Part shown: positions 1-8,209 of the stretch, in pieces
How positions within the stretch are numbered: position 1 is the stretch's first letter
Layout of the letters: every line of letters starts with the position of its first letter
Assembly (NCBI GenBank): GCA_944391225.1
Contig: CALXSS010000006.1
Span: forward strand, 1-64,000
DNA: 64,000 bases
From: an uncultured Clostridia bacterium
GTDB lineage: Bacteria > Bacillota > Clostridia > UBA1381
Direction of reading: 5' to 3'
The notes under the pieces: model-generated
Seen by the model: the letters and a program-made list of their open reading frames with translations, nothing else
Database searches by the model: none
What the model was told of the DNA's origin: nothing
Program-made: the position numbers and the translations under genes

Positions 1-220
1 ATAAATTATATCATATTCAAGGCAATTTTTATTTTAAATTTTGTTTACAATTTGTTTACTCATTCAAAAACCGTGTTATACTTTGTACGTTCCGATATTA
101 AATATTTTAATGTGATCTGTCCTCGCTGCATACTCCAGGGTTTTTGCCGCCCCGCCGAATGAATGATCTACACAGGCGATAAGAAAAGCAGAGTGTTCAA
201 CCATATATTGATCGTATTTA

Positions 221-263
221 AGTGATATATCACTAACAAAAATATTTATAGTGATATATCATT
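221..263 (+). promoter_or_regulatory. Paired palindromic operators upstream of XRE gene
   Basis: A perfect 14-bp palindrome AGTGATATATCACT lies at 221-234, and a second copy with one mismatch (AGTGATATATCATT) at 250-263, 29 bp apart centre to centre. Both sit directly upstream of the small XRE gene that starts at 286, so an autoregulatory repressor site is the obvious inference. No clean sigma-A promoter can be placed with confidence. The rest of 1-220 is AT-rich and I see no gene in it; a possible isolated -10 (TATACT, 77-82) has no gene behind it. Confidence 0.6.
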
Positions 264-285
264 ATATAAAAAACAGGAGGGTGCT

Positions 286-528
286 ATGGGAATATATGAT
301 GTAGTAGTGGACAGGATCATAACGCTGTGCAGGGAGCGGGGCATCACGCCGAATGGATTGAGCTATATATCAGGAGTGTCACAGTCAACAATAAAAAGCA
401 TACTGAACGGCGAAAGCAAAAATCCAGGTATAGTGACCATTAAAAAGATGTGCGACGGATTCAATATAAGCATAGCTGACTTTTTTAACACTGCCGAATT
501 TATCGGTCTGGAACAGGAGATAGAATAA
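286..528 (+). CDS. Small XRE-family helix-turn-helix regulator
   Basis: 80 residues, essentially one Cro/C1-type HTH domain (about residues 7-68) and nothing else. The recognition-helix region reads ISGVSQSTIKSILNG, followed by the typical NPGIVTIKKMCDGF and ADFF helices. A strong AGGAGG lies six bases before the ATG. Stand-alone XRE proteins of this size are usually DNA-binding repressors of themselves and neighbours; the twin palindromes at 221-263 are its likely targets. It has no linked toxin or phage gene; the next gene downstream is a hydrolase with its own promoter. The target genes other than itself are unknown. Confidence 0.85.
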   Translation: MGIYDVVVDRIITLCRERGITPNGLSYISGVSQSTIKSILNGESKNPGIVTIKKMCDGFNISIADFFNTAEFIGLEQEIE

Positions 529-634
529 AAGGATCTGCTCAGTATTTTTACAGCATTACAAGCTGTCGTGAAAATAATTTTTTTATAGTCCGGCATAATG
601 CTTTTCAGGCATAGATATGTATATCGTATAAGTA

Positions 635-664
635 TTAGACATCGGAGCGGAAGTGTGGTATACT
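635..664 (+). promoter_or_regulatory. Sigma-A promoter of the alpha/beta hydrolase
   Basis: TTAGAC (635-640), an 18-bp spacer ending in TGTGG, and TATACT (659-664). The hydrolase start codon is 44 bases further on, with an AAAGGAG ribosome binding site. Confidence 0.55.
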
Positions 665-707
665 GGAATAAACAAACGGAAAGGCATATGCGCGAAAGGA
701 GTCAGAC

Positions 708-1715
708 ATGAAAACTACAGTAAATTTTGATGATACGGCTGTGATAGAAGAAAAACTCAGGCTTACAGAGGAATGGGACAAGGTGTTCCCTGAGATCGGC
801 GGGGTGAAACACAGAAAGGTGACGTTTGTAAATCATTTCGGCATAACACTGGCGGCAGACCTTTACGAGCCTGCGGAGTATACGGGAAGGCTGTCGGCAA
901 TAGCGGTATGCGGACCGTTCGGAGCGGTAAAGGAGCAGAGCTCCGGACTGTATGCGCAGGAGATGGCAAGGCGGGGGTTTCTAACGATCGCGTTTGACCC
1001 GTCATATACAGGCGAGAGCGGCGGGCATCCGCGGTACTTTAATTCTCCCGATATAAATGTGGAGGATTATCAGGCGGCGGTGGATCTTCTTTCTGTGCAG
1101 GAAAATGTTGATCCTGACAGGATAGGGCTCATAGGCATATGCGGCTGGGGCGGCATGGCGGTTCAGGCTGCCGCGCTCGACACGAGAGTAAAGGCGACGG
1201 CGGCAATGACAATGTATGATATGAGCAGGAACACTGCTCTCGGGTATTTTGATTCGATAGACGAGGACGGACGTTATGACGCCCGCGTGAGCTATAACCG
1301 GCAGAGGACTGAGGACTACAGAAATGGTCGGTATACTCTTGCCGGAGCGCTCCCCGAAACGGCTCCGGACGATGCGCCACAGTTCCTGAAGGATTATGTG
1401 GCTTATTACAAGACGGAGCGCGGCTATCATCCGCGGTCACTGAACTCGAATAACGGCTGGACCTCTACGGCGTGCGGCTCGCTTATGAATATGCGCATGT
1501 TTGAATACGCGCCGGAGATAAGGAGCGCCGTCCTGCTTGTGCACGGAGAAAACGCGCATTCGCTGATGTACAGCCGCGATACGTTCAAGCTGCTGAAGGG
1601 AGAGAACAAGGAATTGATGATAATCCCGGGCGCGTCGCATACTGATCTCTACGATCAAATGGAGATAATACCGTTTGACAAGCTGGAATCATTTTTTAAA
1701 AAATATTTTAACTGA
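708..1715 (+). CDS. Alpha/beta hydrolase with atypical nucleophile elbow
   Basis: 335 residues with an alpha/beta-hydrolase fold: DLYEPAEYTG strand, AFDPSYTGESGG oxyanion region, nucleophile-elbow region G143-I-C145-G-W147-G-G, and a late catalytic-type histidine in GASHTDLYD (H311). Dienelactone-hydrolase/COG1073-like proteins normally carry Ser or Cys in a G-x-(S/C)-x-G elbow. Here the position that best fits the pattern is Trp147, with Cys145 two residues earlier, so it is unclear which residue, if any, is the nucleophile. I recall close Bacillota homologues having the same GICGWGG motif, so this may be a family trait rather than a defect. Cytoplasmic, no signal peptide. The substrate is unknown. 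Monocistronic, with its own promoter and a hairpin downstream. Confidence 0.8.
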   Translation: MKTTVNFDDTAVIEEKLRLTEEWDKVFPEIGGVKHRKVTFVNHFGITLAADLYEPAEYTGRLSAIAVCGPFGAVKEQSSGLYAQEMARRGFLTIAFDPSYTGESGGHPRYFNSPDINVEDYQAAVDLLSVQENVDPDRIGLIGICGWGGMAVQAAALDTRVKATAAMTMYDMSRNTALGYFDSIDEDGRYDARVSYNRQRTEDYRNGRYTLAGALPETAPDDAPQFLKDYVAYYKTERGYHPRSLNSNNGWTSTACGSLMNMRMFEYAPEIRSAVLLVHGENAHSLMYSRDTFKLLKGENKELMIIPGASHTDLYDQMEIIPFDKLESFFKKYFN

Positions 1716-1768
1716 TATGGGGCTGTGACCTTGGATCATCAGTTCTGAGCGGTTTTTCAAAAGCGCGT

Positions 1769-1816
1769 GAGGCGGTCGAAAGCTCGTTGAGCTTTGTGGC
1801 CGCCTCATATTTTTAG
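1769..1816 (+). terminator. Hairpin-repeat terminator, copy A
   Basis: Arms GAGGCGG (1769-1775) and CCGCCTC (1800-1806) with an inner AAAGCT/AGCTTT stem around a CGTTG loop, followed by ATATTTTTAG. It ends the hydrolase unit. It is the most diverged member of the hairpin family also found at 6153, 17399, 35797 and 45483. Confidence 0.6.
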
Positions 1817-2004
1817 CTGTTTTCTGCACTGCCCTCTTTCAGAGCCTCCGCGAAAACAGAGAGCAGATCCTTTGCAAAACTCTTTTTCGCGACAGGTATG
1901 GAATTTATAATATCAGCAAGAAACTGTGTAGATATTTCCGCCTTTTCTGCGAGTCTTTCACGTGTGAGCGCACTTATTATATCATGAGTTTGTCGAAATA
2001 ACAA
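1813..2004 (-). pseudogene. Decayed XRE-type HTH remnant
   Basis: The open stretch encodes LTRERLAEKAEISTQFLADI, which looks like the first helices of an XRE/HTH domain, then runs into sequence that no longer matches the family and stops after 63 codons. The only upstream initiator in frame is the TTG that is also the -35 box of the promoter at 1976-2004, so a transcript from that promoter lacks a start codon for this frame. It is best read as the transcribed remnant of a regulator gene. A short non-coding transcript of about 200 nt is an alternative reading. Confidence 0.45.
1976..2004 (-). promoter_or_regulatory. Promoter driving the XRE remnant
   Basis: On the minus strand TTGTTA (2004-1999), 17-bp spacer, TATAAT (1981-1976). 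A near-consensus promoter kept in front of a gene that seems broken. Confidence 0.55.
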
Positions 2005-2018
2005 ACATGTTTCGGTTT

Positions 2019-2064
2019 AAAGCAAAAACGGCAGTATCACTCACGATACCACCGTTTTTGCTTT
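2019..2064. terminator. Strong inverted repeat with A/T flanks
   Basis: AAAGCAAAAACGG (2019-2031) and CCGTTTTTGCTTT (2052-2064) form a perfect 13-bp stem, extended inside by partial GTATC/GATAC pairing. The sequence can work as an intrinsic terminator on either strand. It lies between the tRNA-Leu unit and the promoter of the XRE remnant, so it probably isolates the two. Confidence 0.6.
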
Positions 2065-2081
2065 AGCACTCAAAATACACT

Positions 2082-2122
2082 AAAAATCCAAAGCCATCCC
2101 CGATTGGGATCGGGTTCGGATT
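2082..2122 (-). terminator. tRNA-Leu terminator
   Basis: Downstream of the tRNA on the minus strand: outer stem AATCC/GGATT, inner stem CCCGAT/ATCGGG with a four-base loop, then TTTTTAG. Confidence 0.6.
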
Positions 2123-2131
2123 ATCATTATC

Positions 2132-2215
2132 TGGTGCAGATGACAGGACTTGAACCTGCACGTCGGGGACACTAGATCCTAAGTCTAGCGCGTCTGCCAA
2201 TTCCGCCACATCTGC
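2132..2215 (-). tRNA. tRNA-Leu (anticodon UAG)
   Basis: 84 nt including an encoded CCA. The acceptor stem is GCAGATG paired with CATCTGC; the anticodon stem is CTAGA/TCTAG around loop CTTAGGA, giving anticodon TAG, which reads CUA leucine codons. The long variable arm (TGTCCCCGACG region) is as expected for a class II leucine tRNA, and the T-loop GGTTCAAGTCC is canonical. Its own consensus promoter lies at 2232-2260 and a terminator at 2082-2122, so it is transcribed alone. Confidence 0.95.
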
Positions 2216-2231
2216 ATATGCAACAATAGAT

Positions 2232-2260
2232 ATTATAGCAAAATAAATTAAGTTTGTCAA
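2232..2260 (-). promoter_or_regulatory. Consensus promoter of tRNA-Leu
   Basis: Minus strand TTGACA (2260-2255), exactly 17 bp, TATAAT (2237-2232): perfect sigma-A consensus, as expected for a stable RNA gene. Confidence 0.85.
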
Positions 2261-2357
2261 GCCCTAAATAAAAATAATTACATAATTGTATTTAAGTTGA
2301 AATAGTAAAAAAATCAGATTTTTTTTGTTAAAAAAGTTGCAAGTTTCACAAAAACTA

Positions 2358-2385
2358 TGTACAAAATTATATTTTATGATATAAT
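2358..2385 (+). promoter_or_regulatory. Probable promoter of the secreted esterase
   Basis: TGTACA (2358-2363), 16-bp spacer, TATAAT (2380-2385), followed by an AT-rich leader and AAGGAGGAG before the ATG at 2441. The -35 is imperfect. Confidence 0.5.
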
Positions 2386-2440
2386 ATAAACAACATATTA
2401 TGTTTAATTGCGGACTAAACTTTTTTAAGGAGGAGAGAGA

Positions 2441-5400
2441 ATGAAAGTGACAAAGAAAGTTATTGCTTTGATCTCAGCTGCCGCTATGGTGACCCAGCTC
2501 GGGTTTGTCATACCGGCAAGCGCTGAAATAATTCAGACGGAGTTATCAAACCAGGATTTTGAAGGTACTTATGCCGCGGCAGAGAACACAGAGGTTGTGG
2601 CTGATCCTAAAGACAGCGGAAATAAGGTTCTGAAAATATCAAATGGTGCAACGAAGGTATCATTTGACGGCATTTTCAATGAAATACCGTCAACAGGAGT
2701 AGGCTATCTCACAATGGATGTTTATTTTGAGTTACCTGTAACAGGAACGGATGATAAGAATTATTCAGGAGCTTATTTTGCTTTTGCTGAATCAACATCT
2801 AAGCTCGGCACAGCAATGAAGATCTACGGAGCATCGACTGCCAGCACAGTGCCGGTAGGCTATGTATACGGCGGAGGAAACGGTCAGTACGGTAAATCAT
2901 TAGATGCTGTGATAGGAACATGGTATACTATCAGAGCAGAAATAAACAAAAAGGATGCAACCTTGTCATACGCAATTTATGATAAAGCAGAGTATGCAGA
3001 ATCGGCAACCGAAGCCACTCCAAAGGCTGCAATGAATGGTATGGGCTACAGAAATGGAAACATACCTAACAGCCTTATAATAGACATGAGTACGAAAAGC
3101 GGAGAGTATTTCTACATAGATAATGTAAGGACATTCCTTGAAGAGGATACAGAAGCTGTAGAAGTGCTTGACAGCGTTACATTCTCAAAAACACCGGGTA
3201 AAATAATTTACGGACCTGAAGAAGCGGAAGCCTCAGAGTCATATCCGGTAGAGCTTTCTATTTTAGGTGATAAGGGCTCAGATTTTTCAGGCGCTGACGG
3301 CTTATCTATAACATGGGATGTAAAGGGACTTGAAGGCGATGATGATGATTATATAGGCGAGACATTTGAAGAAAACAATCCAAATGGTTCGCTGAGCGTC
3401 AAAAATGGTGTCGGCAATTTCTTGGGTATCATAACAGCTACAGTACAGTTGGGAGACATCACAAAGACAGCACAGTATAAGTTCCTCATAGCAGGCTCAA
3501 CAACGGCTGATGAAAATCAGATATATCCTCCGGCTGGATATCCTATAGATCTGAATGATTATGCCGATTCACTTGTGGGATATTCTATAGTTGGAACAGC
3601 TCAGGACTATGCTGACGAGATTTTGCCAAACTGGTCAATATACGGCTCAAACGCAAGCAGAACATTGTCGCTTAATAAAGATGAAAACGGCGATAAGTAT
3701 ATGGAGTTTTCAACCGGAGGAGGAACGTCAGGAACGACTCTGGGAGTAAATAGAATTGGTTCTGTAACAAGTCAGTTCATAATCGACATGGAGATCAAGC
3801 CTTCAGTTGGAACAGAGATCGTGTATTCAGACAGAGTTCCTAATGACGAAAAGACACAGAGAGTGTTCACTGTAAAGGCAGACAGCGGAACAAGCTATAC
3901 AATCGGCGACCAGACGCTTTCCGGATTTACATCCGGCGAGTGGAACAGACTGATTATTTCCTGCGATATTACAACAGGAGAGGGCTGGATAGCAGGATAT
4001 GATGCCGAAGGCAGTTATGTTGGAAAGACAGAGGCAACTGCGATCAATTCAAACGTTGCGCCGGCATTCTTCAGCATTTACGGAACATTACCGGCATCGA
4101 TCAAAAATCTTAAGATATATAAGCCGGTAGTTGATTCAATGTCGATAAGCTCGCAGGATTCAATAAGAGTACCGGAGGAGGGCGAAGAAGTCCAGACTCT
4201 TGATCTCAAGGCTACTATCCTTAGTGATGAAGGACTTGAGATGAGCGGTGACGTTGAGTGGTCGCTCGAAAACTATTCCGGTGAAGCTATAGTGATCGAA
4301 AAGACAGGAACACAGACAGCAGTTCTCAAGGCAAGCCCGGGCGCTGGCTCAGGTGATCTTACTATAGTTGCTAAGGCAGCGGGCGCAGAGTCAAGAAAGA
4401 CCATACGCCGCATTTCAAGCTCAAATAATGTTTCCTTTATATCTGGTTCAACAAGCATAACTATACCGTTTGCCGGCGAGGAGGATGTAGTAGATCATTA
4501 TGTGGCTACGACTATGACAGGAGATGGAGAGCCTGTAGAAGATATAATCACATACAAGCTATGCGACAAGACCGGTGTTACAGAAACAACAGTAAAGGGT
4601 GTGACATTTGATAATGGTACTCTTACAGTAACATCTGATGCGGTACCGGCAGTTGTAACTATTGTTGCAACAAATACCGAGGGATTATACGCTACAGTAA
4701 AGGTAAACATTCACGGATTGAATTTTGCTTTTGGTTCAGCTGAGGCAGCTGAGGGCTATACACAGGTAACAGACACTCTGTATACTGATACTCTTGGATT
4801 TGGTTTCAGCAATACAGGTTCAATATCTGTAAATGAGAACAATGTAACAGGAACGGCGGCATATACATTCAAGGCAAAGGTACCGAATGGTAACTACAAT
4901 GTATCGGTTGATACAACAAGCGCTTCAATGACATCAGAAGTTGTTGAAACAGTTTCGGCTACTACAGGAATAGCTAAATCAGGATCAAGCTTCCAGGTAG
5001 CGGTATGTGACGGCGTACTTGATCTTAAATTTGAAGCGGGCTCAACATTAAGCTCACTTACAATATCGCAGATCCCGGCAAAGAGTGCGAATACAAAGCC
5101 GATGATCTATTCAATAGGCGATTCAACAACCAAGAACTCTGGTCACTACAGCAATTATAACAGTGACAAGGCGGCTCAGGCGGTGGATCCGAGCAAGTGG
5201 GTAGATGAAAGAGAGTATTCAAGCTGGGGCAATAATGTAACAGATGAAATGCTTCCTGAGGTATTTTCAGGATATGCAAATCATGGTATGGCAGGACGAG
5301 ATTCTGTTAATTACTATAACCAGGCTCGAGTAGAGGCGGTTCTGCTTGCTATATGTCCGGGCGACTATGTAACAGTAAACATGGGAATTAACTCAAAAGA

Positions 5401-6133
5401 AGCTAACGAAGGATCTGCATTTGAAACATTGCTTGACAACTATTATGTTAAGGCTATAATGGACAGAGGCGCGATACCTGTAATACTCACAGCAACACCT
5501 GATGGTCCTTTGAGCGGATACGGTACATATGATGAAGCAACAAATACATTCAATGTTTCCAGAAAAGACGGTGCAAGGAATCCGGTGCTTAGAAGCATAG
5601 CTGAAAAGTATGGTCTTAATGTTATAGATGTAGGACAGTGGGGCGAGGATTACTTTAATGAGCTTGCAGCAGCAAACCTTACAGAGGATGAGATACTGGA
5701 GCTTGCAAATACTGCAAACAGCATTAATCAGGGTTATGTAGCTCCTAAGACAGTTCTTGAGCTTGTACAGAGCTGGTATCCTGATCATAACCACTATACA
5801 ACAGAGCTTGGTTCAAAGATAGCAGAATATATTCTGGGCGAGCTTGAAAAGATATATCTTGCGGATAACGAGCCGATTACGATAGAGATGACAAAATCAG
5901 ATGACAACGTTGTTGTAAACGCAAGTGAAGCAGTTGCAGCTGTAAAGCTGCTCAAGGCTGTTTATAATGCCGATGGCACTATCAATAGCGTATCAATAGT
6001 AGCAGAGTCACTTAATGCAGGAGCAAATACGATAGCTATAGGCGAGGGCGCTCCGGAAGGCGGAAAGATCAAGTACATACTTCTTGATTCAGATGCTTCA
6101 ATGAAGCCGCTTTGCAATGCTCTTAATATCTGA
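2441..6133 (+). CDS. Secreted multidomain SGNH (rhamnogalacturonan acetylesterase-like) enzyme
   Basis: 1230 residues, secreted: signal peptide to about residue 28 (KVTKKVIAL... ending ASA). Residues about 30-240 and 360-560 look like LamG/concanavalin-like beta-sandwich modules, about 565-760 are Ig-like repeats, and about 765-885 resemble the beta-sandwich preceding many rhamnogalacturonan acetylesterases (FGSAEAAEGY...). The catalytic SGNH domain has block I GDST (Ser895), the NHGMAGRDS glycine block, block III GIN (G982, N984) and block V DHNH (D1115, H1118), the pattern of CE12 pectin deacetylases. The last 75 residues form a small beta domain often seen at C-termini of clostridial secreted proteins. 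It probably removes acetyl groups from pectic polysaccharide. There is no SLH, sortase or dockerin module, so its attachment to the cell is unclear. Monocistronic. Confidence 0.85.
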   Translation: MKVTKKVIALISAAAMVTQLGFVIPASAEIIQTELSNQDFEGTYAAAENTEVVADPKDSGNKVLKISNGATKVSFDGIFNEIPSTGVGYLTMDVYFELPVTGTDDKNYSGAYFAFAESTSKLGTAMKIYGASTASTVPVGYVYGGGNGQYGKSLDAVIGTWYTIRAEINKKDATLSYAIYDKAEYAESATEATPKAAMNGMGYRNGNIPNSLIIDMSTKSGEYFYIDNVRTFLEEDTEAVEVLDSVTFSKTPGKIIYGPEEAEASESYPVELSILGDKGSDFSGADGLSITWDVKGLEGDDDDYIGETFEENNPNGSLSVKNGVGNFLGIITATVQLGDITKTAQYKFLIAGSTTADENQIYPPAGYPIDLNDYADSLVGYSIVGTAQDYADEILPNWSIYGSNASRTLSLNKDENGDKYMEFSTGGGTSGTTLGVNRIGSVTSQFIIDMEIKPSVGTEIVYSDRVPNDEKTQRVFTVKADSGTSYTIGDQTLSGFTSGEWNRLIISCDITTGEGWIAGYDAEGSYVGKTEATAINSNVAPAFFSIYGTLPASIKNLKIYKPVVDSMSISSQDSIRVPEEGEEVQTLDLKATILSDEGLEMSGDVEWSLENYSGEAIVIEKTGTQTAVLKASPGAGSGDLTIVAKAAGAESRKTIRRISSSNNVSFISGSTSITIPFAGEEDVVDHYVATTMTGDGEPVEDIITYKLCDKTGVTETTVKGVTFDNGTLTVTSDAVPAVVTIVATNTEGLYATVKVNIHGLNFAFGSAEAAEGYTQVTDTLYTDTLGFGFSNTGSISVNENNVTGTAAYTFKAKVPNGNYNVSVDTTSASMTSEVVETVSATTGIAKSGSSFQVAVCDGVLDLKFEAGSTLSSLTISQIPAKSANTKPMIYSIGDSTTKNSGHYSNYNSDKAAQAVDPSKWVDEREYSSWGNNVTDEMLPEVFSGYANHGMAGRDSVNYYNQARVEAVLLAICPGDYVTVNMGINSKEANEGSAFETLLDNYYVKAIMDRGAIPVILTATPDGPLSGYGTYDEATNTFNVSRKDGARNPVLRSIAEKYGLNVIDVGQWGEDYFNELAAANLTEDEILELANTANSINQGYVAPKTVLELVQSWYPDHNHYTTELGSKIAEYILGELEKIYLADNEPITIEMTKSDDNVVVNASEAVAAVKLLKAVYNADGTINSVSIVAESLNAGANTIAIGEGAPEGGKIKYILLDSDASMKPLCNALNI

Positions 6134-6152
6134 TAAAATCTAATACTTAATT

Positions 6153-6180
6153 GGGGCTGTAGCAAACTACAGCCTCTTTT
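6153..6180 (+). terminator. Hairpin-repeat terminator, copy B
   Basis: GGGGCTGTAG / CTACAGCCTC (6153-6176) followed by TTTTAG, directly after the esterase. It is the shortest member of the dispersed hairpin family. Confidence 0.8.
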
Positions 6181-6223
6181 AGTATATTCACAAATATTTT
6201 TCAATATTTCATACATGTAACTA

Positions 6224-6252
6224 TTGAAAACCTATCGGGTTTGTAGTATAAT
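6224..6252 (+). promoter_or_regulatory. Promoter with embedded palindrome, Rrf2 gene
   Basis: TTGAAA (6224-6229), 17-bp spacer, TATAAT (6247-6252). The palindrome AAACC-TATCG-GGTTT (6228-6242) overlaps the -35 and fills the spacer. A dimeric regulator bound there would block RNA polymerase; Rrf2 proteins commonly autoregulate, so this is a likely self-operator. Confidence 0.7.
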
Positions 6253-6285
6253 TATTCATATACAAGAGATCGGAGGGAATAGAGT

Positions 6286-6723
6286 ATGAAAATAACAACA
6301 AAGGGAAGATATGCGTTGCATGTTATGATAGATCTTGCGGAGAATGATACAGGAAGACCCGATGAATATATAAGGCTGAGTGATATAGCTGAAAGGCAGG
6401 GGCTTTCAGAAAAATATCTTGAAAGCATAATAGCTCTTTTGAATCGCGGCGGTTTTGTTATGGGGGTGCGCGGCAAGGGAGGCGGCTATAAGCTGGCGCG
6501 TCCGGCGTCGGAATGCACAGTTGCCGGAGTGCTGCGCTGCACTGAAGGATCTTTGCAGCCGGTGCCTTGTCTTGATGTGAAGCCTATTTCATGCCCGAAA
6601 GCTGAGGGATGCAAAACTTTGCCTGTGTGGGAAGGGTTAGGCATGGTAATAAATGAATATCTTGAAAGTGTTACAGTAGAGTTCCTTGTAAACAGCGAAG
6701 GATACAAAAGCGGCACAAAATAA
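6286..6723 (+). CDS. Rrf2-family transcriptional regulator, probable Fe-S sensor
   Basis: 145 residues. It has an N-terminal winged helix starting MKITTKGRYALHVMIDLA, the Rrf2 wing GVRGKGGGYKLARP (60-73), and three cysteines C95, C103 and C109 spaced like the [2Fe-2S] ligands of IscR (there Cys92/98/104), followed by LPVWEGL. CymR, the cysteine regulator of Bacillus, lacks these cysteines, so an IscR-type cluster sensor is more likely. Iron-sulfur, redox or nitrosative stress are the usual signals. No isc/suf gene is adjacent; the next genes are hisH-hisF behind a separate promoter, and the gene before is an esterase. The embedded operator supports autoregulation. Confidence 0.88.
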   Translation: MKITTKGRYALHVMIDLAENDTGRPDEYIRLSDIAERQGLSEKYLESIIALLNRGGFVMGVRGKGGGYKLARPASECTVAGVLRCTEGSLQPVPCLDVKPISCPKAEGCKTLPVWEGLGMVINEYLESVTVEFLVNSEGYKSGTK

Positions 6724-6740
6724 AAAATTTGCGTATTGTA

Positions 6741-6769
6741 TTGAATTATTATTCAATTTATGATACAAT
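6741..6769 (+). promoter_or_regulatory. Promoter of the hisHF unit
   Basis: TTGAAT (6741-6746), 17-bp spacer, TACAAT (6764-6769). An inverted repeat TTGAAT-TATT-ATTCAA (6741-6756) overlaps the -35 and may be an operator. Confidence 0.65.
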
Positions 6770-6821
6770 AATTACATTGTTACCGTGTAATAAGTATAAA
6801 TCAATATAAGAGGTAAATGTA

Positions 6822-7424
6822 ATGATCGCAGTTATAGATTATGGTGCGGGAAACCTGCACAGTGTAAAGAATGCTCTTGATTATCTGGGTGCGGAGTCTA
6901 TTATCACAAGCAGCAGTGATGAGATACTGCGCTCCGATAAAGTGATACTTCCCGGCGTGGGATCATTCGGTGATGCCATGCGCAGTCTAAAGGAAAAAAA
7001 TCTTGTGGAGAGTATCAAGCGCGCGGCAGACGGAACAAAGCCGTTCCTTGGCATATGCCTGGGTTTGCAGCTGCTGTTTGGATCAAGTGAGGAAAGTCCC
7101 GGCGTTGAAGGGCTGGGAGTATTCAAGGGCAGTGTTGTAAAGATACCGGAGCATGGACTTAAGATACCGCATATGGGCTGGAATAACATTTTGCTCGCTA
7201 AGGAAAGCAGGATATTGCCGGATGATAAGCCGTATGTGTATTTTGTGCATTCGTATTACATAAAGGCTGAGGATAGGACAGATGTCAGCGCATATACTGA
7301 GTACGGCGAGAGGCTTGATGTGGCAGTAGAGAGGGGCAATGTGTTTGCGACCCAGTTCCATCCGGAAAAGAGCGGCAAAGCCGGGCTGGACATATTAAAG
7401 AGATTTTTGGACTTAAAGGAGTAA
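6822..7424 (+). CDS. hisH: Imidazole glycerol phosphate synthase, glutaminase subunit HisH
   Basis: 200 residues, full length. Class I glutamine amidotransferase: the nucleophile is Cys79 in GICLGLQ, and His180 and Glu182 in QFHPEKS complete the triad. It begins [14 protein letters not shown] like all HisH proteins. It supplies ammonia to HisF, which converts PRFAR to imidazole glycerol phosphate plus AICAR in histidine synthesis. hisF follows after six bases. No other histidine gene is in this window, so hisHF is split from the rest of the pathway here, or the rest lies elsewhere. Confidence 0.95.
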   Translation: MIAVIDYGAGNLHSVKNALDYLGAESIITSSSDEILRSDKVILPGVGSFGDAMRSLKEKNLVESIKRAADGTKPFLGICLGLQLLFGSSEESPGVEGLGVFKGSVVKIPEHGLKIPHMGWNNILLAKESRILPDDKPYVYFVHSYYIKAEDRTDVSAYTEYGERLDVAVERGNVFATQFHPEKSGKAGLDILKRFLDLKE

Positions 7425-7430
7425 TCGTGT

Positions 7431-8192
7431 ATGTATGCAAAAAGAATAATCCCTTGTCTTGATGTAAACTGCGGACGAGTGGTCAAGGGTGTTAATTTTG
7501 TAAATCTTATAGATGCGGGAGACCCGGTAGAATGCGCGGCTGTATATGATAAGGCAGGGGCGGATGAGCTGGTTTTTCTGGATATTACTGCTTCATCAGA
7601 CGCGCGTGATACGGTCGTGGATATGGTCGAGGCTGTGGCAAAACGGGTGTTTATCCCGTTCACGGTCGGCGGCGGTATAAGAACGGTAGATGATTTCAGA
7701 AAGATATTGAATGCTGGAGCGGATAAGGTAAGTGTAAACAGCGCGGCGGTAAGGAATCCTGAGCTGATAAGAGAGGCTGCCGAGCGGTTCGGAAGTCAGT
7801 GCGTGGTGTGTGCAATAGACGCTAAACGGCGCGAGGATGGCAGCGGCTGGGAGGTATATCTTAACGGCGGACGCGTAAACACCGGTATTGACGCTGTAGA
7901 ATGGGCAAAGCGCGCCGCTGAGCTGGGCGCAGGCGAGATACTGCTTACAAGCATGGATTGCGATGGTACAAAGGCGGGATACGATATTGAGCTTACAAGA
8001 GCTGTATCCGAAAGCGTAAGCATACCTGTTATAGCCTCCGGCGGGGCAGGGAACTTGGAACATTTTCTGGATGCGTTTAGAGATGGAAAGGCAGACGCGG
8101 TACTTGCGGCGAGTCTGTTCCATTTTAAAGAAATAGAAATTAATGAGCTTAAGCGTTATCTTGCTGAGAATGGTGAGAGCGTTAGGCTGTAG
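7431..8192 (+). CDS. hisF: Imidazole glycerol phosphate synthase, cyclase subunit HisF
   Basis: 253 residues, a complete (beta/alpha)8 barrel. The catalytic aspartates are Asp11 (IIPCLDV) and Asp130 (CAIDAKR). Phosphate-binding loops GGGIRT and ASGGAGN are intact. It forms the HisH-HisF heterodimer. The ATG lies six bases after the hisH stop, so the two are co-translated. It is followed after 17 bases by a small membrane protein gene, which probably shares the transcript. Confidence 0.96.
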   Translation: MYAKRIIPCLDVNCGRVVKGVNFVNLIDAGDPVECAAVYDKAGADELVFLDITASSDARDTVVDMVEAVAKRVFIPFTVGGGIRTVDDFRKILNAGADKVSVNSAAVRNPELIREAAERFGSQCVVCAIDAKRREDGSGWEVYLNGGRVNTGIDAVEWAKRAAELGAGEILLTSMDCDGTKAGYDIELTRAVSESVSIPVIASGGAGNLEHFLDAFRDGKADAVLAASLFHFKEIEINELKRYLAENGESVRL

Positions 8193-8209
8193 CTGACAGG
8201 AGAGAGTTT

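Noticed and set aside
2063-2260. 65-codon frame on the minus strand
   Set aside because: It is simply the tRNA-Leu gene and its promoter read as protein.
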